From contig JAFUNR010000053.1 of the NCBI GenBank assembly GCA_017472965.1, positions 1 through 64,000 of the forward strand: a stretch of DNA of 64,000 nucleotides, given 5' to 3'. The notes beneath the pieces were generated by a model. The model did no database searches, was not told the DNA's origin, and saw only the letters and a list, made by a program, of their open reading frames with translations. Origin of the DNA: Oscillospiraceae bacterium (lineage in GTDB: Bacteria; Bacillota; Clostridia; Oscillospirales; Ruminococcaceae). Below, piece by piece: positions 32,831-41,428 of the stretch. The first letter of the stretch is position 1, and the number at the start of each line of letters is the position of its first letter. A program made the translations under genes and the position numbers.

Positions 32831-34108
32831 TTATGCAAAATAAAGCGGATTGGAGATCGCGAGGGGATAATCGCCGAAAAACGGCAGCCGGATGCTTGCC
32901 AGCAGACAGGCAAAGCGGAGTGCTTTTTCCGGTGTATATTCACCCTGTGCGCAGCCGTCTTTGCCGCGCTTTGCGGCAGCCAGTGTGCGCACACCGTTTT
33001 CATCCGCCGTGATCAGCCGCAGCACAGCACCGGAAGGCAGCTTCTCTGCGGCGAAGCGGATGGGTTCTCCCGCTGCTTCGGGCACAGCGGTTTCACCGAA
33101 GCTGCAGCCGCCGTATTCCAGCGAAAGCCGCGGGCCGGCCATACCGCAGGTGATATAGCTGTATCCGCTCTGCGCGGCGGTCAGGATATCCCCGGCGCTG
33201 CGGCCGGTGCTGTACACGGCTGTCACCGGATTGGCCATGCGCACAGGATGCCGGTCACGGTGAAAATCGCTGCCGCCCACGGCGGCGATATGCCGACCCT
33301 GCGCCAGCAGCCGCAGCCACCAGCCAATGGCGTTTTTATTGTCGGAACGCATAGGTCCGTTCCAGATCTCCATCATGTCAAAGAAGCGGTCATCCTGCCA
33401 CAGACACGGACACAGACTGCATCGGGGATGGTTCACCGAGATCACAGCCCCCGCCGCACGGGCGGTATCCAGTATGCGGTGCATTCCGGCCTCATCGTTG
33501 GCGATGAAGCCTGCAAAGGGCACGGCTGCGCCGAAGAAATTGATATGCCCTTTGTAGTGGGTCCATTCCACGCCGGGGACAAGCGTCAGCCCGGGTACCT
33601 TGGGCAGATGCAGATTTTCGGCATAGTTGTTGTGGTTGGTCACCGCCAGAAAATCCAGTCCCTTTTTCTTCGCCATGCGGCACAGCGTGGGGATGTCGTG
33701 CTGTCCGTCGGAGGCATCGGAGTGCACATGGAGATCACCGAACAGCCATCGCGGCTGCTTGGGGGTAAATGTGACAGTGTATTCCACCGGTACACCGTTT
33801 TCCGCCACATGATAAGCGCCCACGAGAATATGCCATGTGCCGGGCTTTACCGGCTGCATCCGGTAACCGGGGGTGGCGGTGTATTCCCCCACGGTCACGC
33901 TTTGCCGCGCACTGCCCGACCAGCCCAGGAAAACGCCCTGCGCATCCTCCAGTCCCAGATCGATGCAGTTTTTTGCATTCTTTTTTCCATACGGATAACG
34001 GTACTGCACGGTGAGTGCTTCCACACCATCCGGCACTTCAAAAGGAACGGTGTAATACTGCCCCTCGCGGCTTTTTTCGACAAGACGCTCAAGCTTTAGC
34101 GTCTGCAT
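32831..34108 (-). CDS. PHP-domain metal-dependent phosphoesterase
   Basis: A 425-residue protein with an N-terminal beta-sandwich of about 130 residues (carbohydrate- or Ca-binding-like; KPGTWHILVGAYH) followed by a PHP domain. The metal ligands are GDLHVHSDASDG (HxH near 150), AVTNHNNY, PGVEWTH, ISVNHPR and GGSDFHRDRHP. PHP enzymes hydrolyse phosphodiesters or phosphomonoesters using two or three metals; the substrate here is unknown. ATG 34108 has GGTGG upstream and overlaps the end of the transporter gene by 20 bases, so the two are co-translated. Confidence 0.85.
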   Translation of the reverse strand: MQTLKLERLVEKSREGQYYTVPFEVPDGVEALTVQYRYPYGKKNAKNCIDLGLEDAQGVFLGWSGSARQSVTVGEYTATPGYRMQPVKPGTWHILVGAYHVAENGVPVEYTVTFTPKQPRWLFGDLHVHSDASDGQHDIPTLCRMAKKKGLDFLAVTNHNNYAENLHLPKVPGLTLVPGVEWTHYKGHINFFGAAVPFAGFIANDEAGMHRILDTARAAGAVISVNHPRCSLCPCLWQDDRFFDMMEIWNGPMRSDNKNAIGWWLRLLAQGRHIAAVGGSDFHRDRHPVRMANPVTAVYSTGRSAGDILTAAQSGYSYITCGMAGPRLSLEYGGCSFGETAVPEAAGEPIRFAAEKLPSGAVLRLITADENGVRTLAAAKRGKDGCAQGEYTPEKALRFACLLASIRLPFFGDYPLAISNPLYFA

Positions 34109-35420
34109 CCGATCCACCGTTTTCGATGCGCACATCGCCGCCCTGAAAGCGCAGTGTGTGAGAGAGCGCAAAACTCAGCAGAAGTACGCCCAGCGGGAAA
34201 AGAATGGTCAGAAAGCGTGCAGCCGCATCCGGCGCGGTACCGGGATTAGCGCCGCTTTCAAAACCGTACAGCTGAAAGACCAGCAGATACGCCAGCGAAT
34301 TGAAAAGACCGCTGGTTTTATTCAGCACACCCTGCAGACTGGAGAAGGTTCCCTCGCGGGGGATGCCGTTGCGGGCGAGATCGTCATCCAGTACCCGTGC
34401 GCCGACAATATCCATGGTGGCGGCCACGCCAGCCATGGCAAAGCCGAAGATGGGTACCATGCAGGCGGCAGCCACCAGATTGGGGGCGAAATACAGCGGC
34501 ACTACAGCAGCGCCGGCCAGCAGCAGTGCCAGCCGCCATGCCGGCATCAGGCCCAGTTTGCGGATGATGCGCACCCACACAGGAATAAACAGGATCGCGG
34601 AGACGATGACAATACCCAGCAGTATGGTGGAACCCATGCCCTCGGTGCCCAGGTGGTACTTGGTGTAAAAGGGCACGCCTGCCTGCACCAGACCCAGACC
34701 TGCAAAATAGGCGGCATTGGTCACGCCGTACAGCCAGAATTTGGGGTTTGCAATGATGGAAAGCACCGTTTTGAAAAGATTGGGTTTAGGGCGCTCCATG
34801 GCAGTGGGATCCTCATGTGCGCCGGTGGCCATAAACCAGATGACGGCGATGGCGATGATACCGTACACCAGCGCCGTGGTGGAAAAGCCGATGGCGTCGG
34901 TGATGACGGGGGTCAGCGCAATGGAGATGATCATGGCGATGAACTGGAAGATCTGGCGCATGGCATTGGTTTTTGCACGCTGCGCCTCGGTGGGGAAAAG
35001 CTCGGGGAACAGTGCACCGTAGTTGGAGTTGATCAGCGAATCCAGCGTGCCGGTCAGAATGTACATCAGCAGCACATAGGCAAAGCCGGATTCTCCCGCC
35101 ACAAACGCGGGCGGATTATAAAAGAAAACAAAGCACAGCACCAGCAGCGGAGCACCGATCATCAGCCATGGCCGGCGGCGGCCCCAGCGGGTGCGGGTGC
35201 GGTCGGACAGAAAACCGTATACAGGGTTGTCGACGGCATCCACAAATGTATAGATCAGCAGGATCAGCGACCATTGCGGCGTGGTGATCAGTCCCAGCCG
35301 GTCAATATAAAAGACGGCGGCATAGGTTTTGAACATGTTGATAGGGATGGAGGTACCGAACATACCAAAGGCATAGCGCAGAGGATTGGAGGGACGCATT
35401 CCGATTTGGGATTTGTTCAT
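34089..35420 (-). CDS. GPH/MFS family sugar transporter
   Basis: A 443-residue, twelve-helix transporter of the GPH type: LRYAFGMFGTSIPINMFKTYAAVFYIDRLGL near the start and TFVDAVDNPVYGFLSDRTRTRWGRRRPWLMIGAPLL (D-A-x-D-N-P-x-x-G motif followed by the basic loop) are characteristic. It probably imports a glycoside or sugar phosphoester that the overlapping PHP phosphoesterase acts upon; this pairing is inference. ATG 35420 is chosen over 35426 because GGAG is 7 nt from it and only 1 nt from the latter. Confidence 0.87.
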   Translation of the reverse strand: MNKSQIGMRPSNPLRYAFGMFGTSIPINMFKTYAAVFYIDRLGLITTPQWSLILLIYTFVDAVDNPVYGFLSDRTRTRWGRRRPWLMIGAPLLVLCFVFFYNPPAFVAGESGFAYVLLMYILTGTLDSLINSNYGALFPELFPTEAQRAKTNAMRQIFQFIAMIISIALTPVITDAIGFSTTALVYGIIAIAVIWFMATGAHEDPTAMERPKPNLFKTVLSIIANPKFWLYGVTNAAYFAGLGLVQAGVPFYTKYHLGTEGMGSTILLGIVIVSAILFIPVWVRIIRKLGLMPAWRLALLLAGAAVVPLYFAPNLVAAACMVPIFGFAMAGVAATMDIVGARVLDDDLARNGIPREGTFSSLQGVLNKTSGLFNSLAYLLVFQLYGFESGANPGTAPDAAARFLTILFPLGVLLLSFALSHTLRFQGGDVRIENGGSDADAKA

Positions 35421-35451
35421 GATCATGCTCCTTTCGCAACTTGTTGAAACC

Positions 35452-35481
35452 ACTATAACACATATTAAGTTAAAATGTCTA
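35452..35481 (-). promoter_or_regulatory. Predicted promoter of the GPH-PHP operon
   Basis: Minus strand TAGACA (35476-35481), 18 nt, TATAGT (35452-35457). Confidence 0.55.
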
Positions 35482-35525
35482 TAGAAAAAGGAATCGCCGC
35501 AAAAAAGTTTTGCAGCAATTCCTCT

Positions 35526-36182
35526 TTACAGGTTGTTTTGATCATTGAACAAAGACCAGAAGCCCTCCGCCTGCGGCAAAGCATCAAAGTGCATTTCCTC
35601 GCCGCTGACAGGGTGTGTGAAGGCTAGAGATGCGCTGAACAGCGCCACCGGGCCCTTCAGCCGGCTGCCGTAGCGGCCGTCCCCGCAAAGCGGGTGCCGG
35701 TGGCCGGCAAACTGGGCGCGGATCTGGTGGGTGCGGCCGGTGTGCAGCCGTATTCGTACAAGTGTAACGGTCTCACCGCCGGTTTCGGCGCAGCCGAGTG
35801 TGCGGTAATCCAGCACGGCCTCCTTTACGCCCTTGCGCTGCTTTTTCACCACAAAGGTCTTGTTGGCGCGGGGATCGTGATACAGCCAGTCCCGCAGCTC
35901 GCCTTCGGCAGGCTCGGGTGTTCCGCTCACGGCGGCCAGATATTCCTTTTGTATGCTGCGCTCGGCCACATCCCGGCACAGCGCGGCGGCAGCGGTCTGC
36001 GTGCGGGCAAATACCATCACGCCGCCCACGGGGGCATCCAGCCGGTGTACGGTGTACACCGGTGCGCCGGTCTGTTCGGCCAGCAGGCTGCATAAATCGG
36101 GCTTTGCGCCCTCCACGGCAATGCCGGCGGGTTTGATGCAGACAAGAATATCTGCATCCTGATACAGGATTTCAATCATCAT
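35526..36182 (-). CDS. RluA-family pseudouridine synthase
   Basis: A 218-residue enzyme isomerising uridine in rRNA or tRNA. The catalytic Asp is in VYTVHRLDAPVGGVMVFAR (HRLD motif near residues 46-50; the following residues differ from the usual xxTSG). TLVRIRLHTGRTHQIRAQFAGHRHPLCGDGRYG is the conserved core. It is shorter than RluD, lacking an S4 domain. The start is one of two adjacent ATGs without a clear Shine-Dalgarno. It follows the methyltransferase gene by 21 bases and is the last gene of the six-gene operon. Confidence 0.88.
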   Translation of the reverse strand: MMIEILYQDADILVCIKPAGIAVEGAKPDLCSLLAEQTGAPVYTVHRLDAPVGGVMVFARTQTAAAALCRDVAERSIQKEYLAAVSGTPEPAEGELRDWLYHDPRANKTFVVKKQRKGVKEAVLDYRTLGCAETGGETVTLVRIRLHTGRTHQIRAQFAGHRHPLCGDGRYGSRLKGPVALFSASLAFTHPVSGEEMHFDALPQAEGFWSLFNDQNNL

Positions 36183-36203
36183 ACTGTCACACCGTGCGGC
36201 GCC

Positions 36204-37436
36204 TTATACCACCTGAAACAGGAAAAATTTCAGGTAATCCGTTTCCTCCACGCCCCACAGGATGGGATGGTCGGGCGCCTGCTGCCGCGCTTCGATCTGG
36301 CGCAGCTGCACGCCCGCATCCTTTGCGGCGGAGCGCAGCATCTTTTTGAAGTTTTCTTCGTCGGCAAAATGGCTGCAGCTGGCGGTGGCAAGGTATCCGC
36401 CGCGGGGCAGCAGTTTCATGGCGCGCAGGTTGATCTCCTTATAGCCGCGCAGCGCGCTTTGCAGCGTTTTGCGGCTTTTGGTAAAGGCGGGAGGATCCAG
36501 AATAATGAAATCGTAGGGTTTGCCGCCTGCAGCCTCCAGTTTCGGCAGCAGATCAAAAACATTTTCTGCCACAAAATCCATACGGTCATCCAGACCGTTG
36601 AGCTTTGCGTTGGCACGGGCCATCTCCACGGCGCTTTCGCTGATATCCACAGCTGTCACATGAGCAGCGCCGCCTGCGGCAGCATTCAGTGCAAAGCTGC
36701 CGGTGTGGGTAAAGCAATCCAGCACCCGCTTGCCGGCGGCAAGCTTGGCCACGGCGCGGCGGTTGTATTTCTGATCAAGGAAAAAGCCGGTTTTCTGACC
36801 GTTTTCCACATCCACCCTGTAGCGCACGCCATTTTCGCAGATCTCGGTCACGGCGCTTTCCGGTATGGACAGGCCGGGCAGGGGATACCAGCCTTTGTTT
36901 TGCTCCAGCCCCTCGTGGGCGCGCAGCGCCACATCGTTGCGTTCATAAAGACCGCGGATGTCCTGTCCGTCCTCGCGCAGAATGCGTACCAGCAGCGGGA
37001 ACAGGAGATCCTTCAGTTTTTCCATGCCCAGCGAAAGCGTCTGGGTCACCAGCAGATCGCTGAAACGATCCACCGTCAATCCGGGGAACTGGTCCGCTTC
37101 GCCGAAGATGATGCGGCAGCAGCTGATATCTTCGGGACCCATTACGCTTTTGCGGTATTCCCATGCATAACGCAGCCGCCGTTCCCAGAAGGCCTCATCA
37201 AAAACATCGTTGGCATTGCGGGAGATCACGCGGATGCGGATCTTGCTGCTCTGGCTTAAAAAGCCGGTACCAAGCCAGCTGCCGCGGGTGCTGAACACAT
37301 CCACCAGCCCGCCGTTGACAGGCTCGCCCTCAGTGGCCAGCAGCTCGGCATCGTATACCCACGGGTGGCCGGCCACCAGAGCGGCTTCGGCCTTTTTAGT
37401 CACAGTGATGCGGGGAAAAGCCCTTTGCTGTTTCAT
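36204..37436 (-). CDS. Class I SAM-dependent rRNA methyltransferase (RlmI-like)
   Basis: A 410-residue enzyme of the RlmI/RlmK 23S rRNA m5C methyltransferase family. It has the N-terminal PUA domain (ITVTKKAEAALVAGHPWVYDAELL), the linking domain with CCRIIFGEADQFPGLTVDRF, the Rossmann motif I KRVLDCFTHTGSFALNAA, VTAVDISESAVEMARANAKLNGL and the catalytic segment DFIILDPPAFTKSRKTL plus the later GGYLATASCSHF with its Cys. ATG 37436 has AAGGAG 9 nt upstream, overlapping the stop of the CYTH gene. Confidence 0.93.
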   Translation of the reverse strand: MKQQRAFPRITVTKKAEAALVAGHPWVYDAELLATEGEPVNGGLVDVFSTRGSWLGTGFLSQSSKIRIRVISRNANDVFDEAFWERRLRYAWEYRKSVMGPEDISCCRIIFGEADQFPGLTVDRFSDLLVTQTLSLGMEKLKDLLFPLLVRILREDGQDIRGLYERNDVALRAHEGLEQNKGWYPLPGLSIPESAVTEICENGVRYRVDVENGQKTGFFLDQKYNRRAVAKLAAGKRVLDCFTHTGSFALNAAAGGAAHVTAVDISESAVEMARANAKLNGLDDRMDFVAENVFDLLPKLEAAGGKPYDFIILDPPAFTKSRKTLQSALRGYKEINLRAMKLLPRGGYLATASCSHFADEENFKKMLRSAAKDAGVQLRQIEARQQAPDHPILWGVEETDYLKFFLFQVV

Positions 37437-37442
37437 GCGGTG

Positions 37443-38006
37443 TTACTCCTTGGGGGTTGCAGAGTCAGCTGCCTTATAAGCAGCACATTTGGCACGCCAG
37501 TAGGCGCTCATGCTGAAGTTGCTATCCATGGTCTTTTCTTCGCCGAACCATGCCGGAGCGGTGAAAAGCGTGGCCTCGTCCAGATTGGGAAATTCCACCT
37601 CGGCGTAGTAAAACGCGGTGGCTTCGCCGCCGTCCACAAGGCTGCACTCCATGATATGTCCATCAGCAAGGCGGTAAAGCTGGGTCTGCTTGCGTACAAG
37701 CGGTACGCCGATGAAATCCCGCAGCCGGGCAAAAACCTCGGCGGTCAGCGGGGTCTCGATCTCCGTACGGGCAAGGCGGCCTTTGCCTTTGATGCACAGA
37801 ATGTATTCCTCTTTGGCGATGCTGCCGTCCGCAGCCAGTGTCTGCTCGCTGCGGATGCGTACCACGGGGGCGGTGGAAATATATCCCTGCGCCTTGGCGA
37901 TCTCGCACAGAAACTCTGTGCCTTCGGGCAGACCGCCGGATGATGTCTCGGGAAAGCCTGCCATCAGCCAGCGGCGCTCGATCTCAATACCGGCGGGATC
38001 ACTCAT
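37443..38006 (-). CDS. CYTH domain protein
   Basis: A 187-residue CYTH (triphosphate tunnel) protein. The defining ExExK-type start is IEIERRWLM, followed by VVRIRSEQ, EEYILCIKGKGRLARTEIETPLT and YYAEVEFPNLDEA, the alternating charged strands that line the tunnel and bind Mg-triphosphate. Members are triphosphatases or adenylate cyclases; small bacterial forms are usually tripolyphosphatases. ATG 38006 overlaps the stop of the ATP-grasp gene (ATGAGTGA). Confidence 0.85.
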   Translation of the reverse strand: MSDPAGIEIERRWLMAGFPETSSGGLPEGTEFLCEIAKAQGYISTAPVVRIRSEQTLAADGSIAKEEYILCIKGKGRLARTEIETPLTAEVFARLRDFIGVPLVRKQTQLYRLADGHIMECSLVDGGEATAFYYAEVEFPNLDEATLFTAPAWFGEEKTMDSNFSMSAYWRAKCAAYKAADSATPKE

Positions 38007-39195
38007 GGCATTCCAGCAGGGCGCGGTAGTAATCCCACACCTCGTCCTCGGTGTCAAAATTGGCAACATACATCTGATTGGCCATCGCACCGGAAAGCGC
38101 ATCGGGAATGCGGCCGTACATCATCATGCAGTGACCGTAATGATACATGATGGCATCGTGATCCATCACAAAGTTCTTGCCGTCGCGGCGGCCGGCGAAG
38201 GCACAGTAATGGCGCTCCTGATAGGCGGGAATGGTGCTGTGACCGAAGGCGATCATATCCGCCCAGATCTTGTACACATTGGTGGCATAGGCAAAGTTAT
38301 ACAGGTCGGGGGTGTAGCCGCCGGCGGGGCGCATATTGACCTCCAGACCCAGAATATCACCCTTTTTGCCCAGCGCAGGCTGATCTTCGTTCAGCACGAA
38401 GAACTCCAGATGCACAAAGCGGCTTTTGACGCCGAAGGATTCCACCGTGCGGCGGCCCACATCCAGCATCTCATCGGAAAGCTCTCTGACGATGTAGTAG
38501 ATGGAGTTGTCGTTGGTATTGACCACATCCATCAGGCTTTCGGGGGTGACATTGCCGCTCTCGAAGATGGGCTCGCCGTTCGGTCCGATGATGGCATCAT
38601 AGGTGCGCACATGGCCGTTGACGAACTCCTCCATGATATACAGAACATCGTCCTTGGTATTGAAGAAGAACTCCAGTTCCTCGTCGCTGCGCAGCTTGTA
38701 GGTGCTGCTGGCGCCCACGCCGTTATCCGGCTTGACGATGACGGGATAGCCGACCTCATGCGCAAAGGCAAAGGTGGATTCCCGGTCGGTGACCAGATGG
38801 TAGCGGGCGGTCTTGATGCCGGCTTTGGCATAGTAGGCCTTCATGCCGGATTTATACTTGATGCGCTCCATATCCTCATTCATGAAGCCGCTGGTGATGT
38901 GGAATTCGGTGCGCAGGGCGGCATCGCGCTCCAGCCAGAACTCATTGTTGGATTCCAGCCAGTCGATCTTGCCGTACTTGAAGGTAAAGAATGCCACGGC
39001 GCGGAACACCTCGTCGTAGTTGCCCAGATTATCCACTTTGTAGTATTCGTGCAGCGCATCACGCAGCTCCGGCTTCAGCTGGTCATAAGGGCAGTCGCCG
39101 ATGCCCAGCACACGCATGCCATTGGCCTTCAGCTCGGCACAGAACTGCCAGTAGCTCTCGGGAAAGTTGGGGGAAAGGAAAACAAAATTCTTCAT
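37999..39195 (-). CDS. ATP-grasp ligase
   Basis: A 398-residue ATP-grasp enzyme joining a carboxylate to an amine or thiol via acyl phosphate. The N-terminal domain SPNFPESYWQFCAELKANGMRVLGIGD resembles the pre-ATP-grasp fold. The ATP-grasp core shows VGYPVIVKPDNGVGASSTYKL (ATP-binding Lys and Gly loop, near 145-165), IMEEFVNGHVRTYDAIIG, and the Mg site FVHLEFF and GLEVNMRPAGGY (E-x-N-x-R). The substrate is unknown. ATG 39195 is preferred over an upstream GTG at 39207 that abuts the ribosome site. It is third in an operon after two esterases and overlaps the CYTH gene. Confidence 0.87.
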   Translation of the reverse strand: MKNFVFLSPNFPESYWQFCAELKANGMRVLGIGDCPYDQLKPELRDALHEYYKVDNLGNYDEVFRAVAFFTFKYGKIDWLESNNEFWLERDAALRTEFHITSGFMNEDMERIKYKSGMKAYYAKAGIKTARYHLVTDRESTFAFAHEVGYPVIVKPDNGVGASSTYKLRSDEELEFFFNTKDDVLYIMEEFVNGHVRTYDAIIGPNGEPIFESGNVTPESLMDVVNTNDNSIYYIVRELSDEMLDVGRRTVESFGVKSRFVHLEFFVLNEDQPALGKKGDILGLEVNMRPAGGYTPDLYNFAYATNVYKIWADMIAFGHSTIPAYQERHYCAFAGRRDGKNFVMDHDAIMYHYGHCMMMYGRIPDALSGAMANQMYVANFDTEDEVWDYYRALLECHE

Positions 39196-39255
39196 GTACT
39201 CAAACACTCCTCAAAAAATAACGGTGATCTATGTATTCCGAAAAACGGGTTTTGC

Positions 39256-40008
39256 TCAATCCAGAAGCTGCGGGACATAGTAAGCGACCTGCTTGAACCA
39301 CCAATCCCAATCGTGGGCCACATCCGTGCCCCAGTATTCCACCCGCACATGGATACCCTTGCTTTTCAGCACGCTGTCCAGCCAGCGTGTGCTCTCCAGC
39401 AGCGGACCCTCCCAGTCGCCCTGACCCACACAGATGATGGCCTTGCGCTGGTTGTACAGATCGATATAGAAGTGATCCTCCGGCAGATTCGCCAGGTACA
39501 GATTGGGGCAGTTGTTATACACCAGATCGTCACAGTAGCCGGGGAAGAATTCGTTGTTGTCATACAGGCCGGAAAGTGCCAGACATCCGCCGAACAGATC
39601 GGGCCGGCGGAAGAAAAGGTTGGCGGCGTGCATAGCGCCCATGGAGCAGCCGAAGGGGATGATCAGCTGGTCATAGCCATTGGCAAGGCCGCTCATGTGG
39701 CGGATGGTGGGCACCATCTCCTCCACAACATAGTTGTACCAGCGTTCGTGGTTTTCGATGCGCCAGCGGTTGTCCGCACCCTTGGCTGCCCATGCCTCGT
39801 CATCGATGCAGTCGATGGAATAGACCGTTACGCGGCCCTCCTCGATCCAGTGGGCCCAATGCTCCAGCATTTTGAAGTTTTCAAAATCAAAGAAGCGGCC
39901 GCTCTGGCAGGGGATGAACATCACCGGCAGTCCGGCGTGTCCGTACACCTTGAACTCCATGTCGCGGTCAAGGTGGCTGCTGTAATGCTTGTGGTATTCA
40001 ATGTTCAT
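39256..40008 (-). CDS. Esterase family protein (alpha/beta hydrolase, PF00756)
   Basis: A 250-residue esterase-D-like alpha/beta hydrolase. The nucleophile elbow is IIPFGCSMGAMHAAN (G-x-S-x-G near residue 120), followed by a family-typical ACxALSG-type strand CLALSGLYDN. TDVAHDWDWWFKQVAYYVPQ at the end holds the catalytic His. There is no signal peptide. ATG 40008 has GAGG 9 nt upstream. It is the second of two related esterases on one transcript; a 9-bp hairpin (about 40034-40054) lies in the 90-base gap between them. Confidence 0.88.
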   Translation of the reverse strand: MNIEYHKHYSSHLDRDMEFKVYGHAGLPVMFIPCQSGRFFDFENFKMLEHWAHWIEEGRVTVYSIDCIDDEAWAAKGADNRWRIENHERWYNYVVEEMVPTIRHMSGLANGYDQLIIPFGCSMGAMHAANLFFRRPDLFGGCLALSGLYDNNEFFPGYCDDLVYNNCPNLYLANLPEDHFYIDLYNQRKAIICVGQGDWEGPLLESTRWLDSVLKSKGIHVRVEYWGTDVAHDWDWWFKQVAYYVPQLLD

Positions 40009-40098
40009 GATGCTTGTCCTCACATGATCTGCGGCAAAGGGCTGTGCCCTTTGCACGGTTGCTGTCGGTACCCCGTACAAAGGCGGGAAGGGACTGCC

Positions 40099-40854
40099 TT
40101 ACAGTCCCAGACACTGCATAAAGATGGGGATCTGCTTTTCCCAGCTTGCCTCGGAATGGGTGCCGCCCGGAACCACGCGGAAGGTCAGATCCACTCGCTT
40201 TGCCAGCAGCAGCTGCACGGTAGAGGTCAGCGCAGCAGTATTGGCATCGTGGTTGAACATCTCCTGTGCGCCGTAATCCATATAGATGCAGGTGTCGTTG
40301 GCGATGCGGCTTTTGGCCACCAGCTCCATCACCTTGGCAGGGGAAAGCCACAGGCTGGGCGAAAGGCAGGCGGCACGGCGGAAATACCGGTTGTAGGCTA
40401 CAGCACCGTACAGCGCCATCAGTCCGCCCATGGAGGAGCCGCAGATCAGGGTGTTATCCCGGTCGGGCAGCGTGCGGAATTCGGCATCGATGGCGGGCTT
40501 CAGCGTGCCGGTCAGCCAGTTCATGTAGCTGCGGCCCTGTCCGCGGATGCGGCCGAAGCGCTCGGTGTCCACATCAAAGGGGCTGTATTCCTGCAGACGG
40601 CGGTTGCCCTCGTGATTGCATTCCACCGCCACCACGATCAGCTGCTTGCGGCTGCTTTCCAGATATTCCTTCATTCCCCAGCACTTGCCGTAGGTGGCGT
40701 GGGAATCGAAAAAAACATTGTGACCGTCAAACATATACAGCACGGGGTAACGGCGGTCGTGCTCACGCCGGTAAGAGGCGGGCAGGTAGATGTAGCAGCG
40801 GCGGGTCTTTTTGCCGGTCAGCTGCGGAATGGTGACTTCACGAACCTCGATCAT
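40099..40854 (-). CDS. Esterase family protein (PF00756)
   Basis: A 251-residue esterase of the same family, with the family's N-terminal strand RRCYIYLPASYRREHDRRYPVLYMFDGHNVFFD. The nucleophile elbow is LICGSSMGGLMALY (S near residue 122), the acid region is IYMDYGAQEMFN and VVPGGTHSEASWEKQIPIFMQCL carries the His. ATG 40854 has GGAG 8 nt upstream. It is first in the operon behind a perfect consensus promoter with an inverted repeat over its -35 box. Confidence 0.9.
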   Translation of the reverse strand: MIEVREVTIPQLTGKKTRRCYIYLPASYRREHDRRYPVLYMFDGHNVFFDSHATYGKCWGMKEYLESSRKQLIVVAVECNHEGNRRLQEYSPFDVDTERFGRIRGQGRSYMNWLTGTLKPAIDAEFRTLPDRDNTLICGSSMGGLMALYGAVAYNRYFRRAACLSPSLWLSPAKVMELVAKSRIANDTCIYMDYGAQEMFNHDANTAALTSTVQLLLAKRVDLTFRVVPGGTHSEASWEKQIPIFMQCLGL

Positions 40855-40907
40855 AACCGGATCTCCATTCTTTATGCGGCAATGCATAATATAAAGAATA
40901 ATATATT

Positions 40908-40936
40908 ATTATACGGCTCTTTGTGTATGATGTCAA
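40908..40936 (-). promoter_or_regulatory. Consensus promoter of the esterase/ATP-grasp operon
   Basis: Minus strand TTGACA (40931-40936), 17 nt, TATAAT (40908-40913): perfect consensus. Confidence 0.85.
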
Positions 40937-40949
40937 CCTTTGAAGGTTG
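40934..40949. promoter_or_regulatory. Inverted repeat over the -35 box of the esterase operon
   Basis: CAACCTT-TG-AAGGTTG, seven-base arms, overlapping the -35 of the promoter at 40908-40936. A likely repressor or MerR-type site; the regulator is not evident nearby. Confidence 0.6.
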
Positions 40950-40990
40950 TCTGTTTTCAAATATAAGCCGGAAACCTTTCAAAACAGGGG

Positions 40991-41019
40991 TTGACAATTT
41001 GGTTTACATGGTGTAAACT
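40991..41019 (+). promoter_or_regulatory. Promoter of the BlaI/BlaR1-type operon
   Basis: TTGACA (40991-40996), 17 nt, TAAACT (41014-41019). Operator A covers spacer and -10. Confidence 0.75.
41002..41018. promoter_or_regulatory. BlaI-type operator A
   Basis: GTTTAC-ATGGT-GTAAAC, six-base arms with a 5-base centre, overlapping the promoter. The TACA/TGTA core matches the BlaI/MecI class of operators. Confidence 0.75.
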
Positions 41020-41028
41020 TGAAATGCG

Positions 41029-41045
41029 GTTTACAGCGAGTAAAC
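41029..41045. promoter_or_regulatory. BlaI-type operator B
   Basis: GTTTAC-AGCGA-GTAAAC, identical arms to operator A, 27 bases further on and near the transcription start. Confidence 0.75.
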
Positions 41046-41065
41046 CTGATGAAAGGAGAGACGCT

Positions 41066-41425
41066 ATGCCTGAATATAAACTGGGCGAGATCGAAGCCCG
41101 CTTTGCGGATCTGATCTGGAGCAATGCGCCGATTGCTTCCGGTGAACTGGTGAAGCTGGCGCAGCAGGAGCTGGGCTGGAAAAAATCCACCACCTACACC
41201 GTGCTGCGCCGTCTGTGCGAACGCGGGATCTTTAGCAATGAGGACGGCGCCGTCCGCGTACAGATCGATCGCGAGGATTTTTACGCTGCCCACAGCGAAG
41301 AGCTGCTGCAGGAGAGCTTTGGCGGCTCACTGCCCGCATTTCTGGCGGCTTTCACCCGCCGCAAAAAACTGACGGAGGCCGAAATCGCCGCCATCGAGGC
41401 GCTGATCGGGCAGAACAGGGGGTAA
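41066..41425 (+). CDS. BlaI/MecI/CopY family repressor
   Basis: A 119-residue winged-helix repressor. KLGEIEARFADLIWSNAPIASGELVKLAQQELGWKKSTTYTVLRRLCERGIFSNEDG is the DNA-binding domain with the WKxSTxxTxLxRLxxKG motif. The C-terminal helix (residues about 80-119) is for dimerisation and would hold the protease cleavage site. ATG 41066 has AAAGGAG upstream. It is followed after 3 bases by the BlaR1-like protease gene, the usual pair, and probably represses its own operon through operators A and B. Confidence 0.93.
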   Translation: MPEYKLGEIEARFADLIWSNAPIASGELVKLAQQELGWKKSTTYTVLRRLCERGIFSNEDGAVRVQIDREDFYAAHSEELLQESFGGSLPAFLAAFTRRKKLTEAEIAAIEALIGQNRG

Positions 41426-41428
41426 CAT

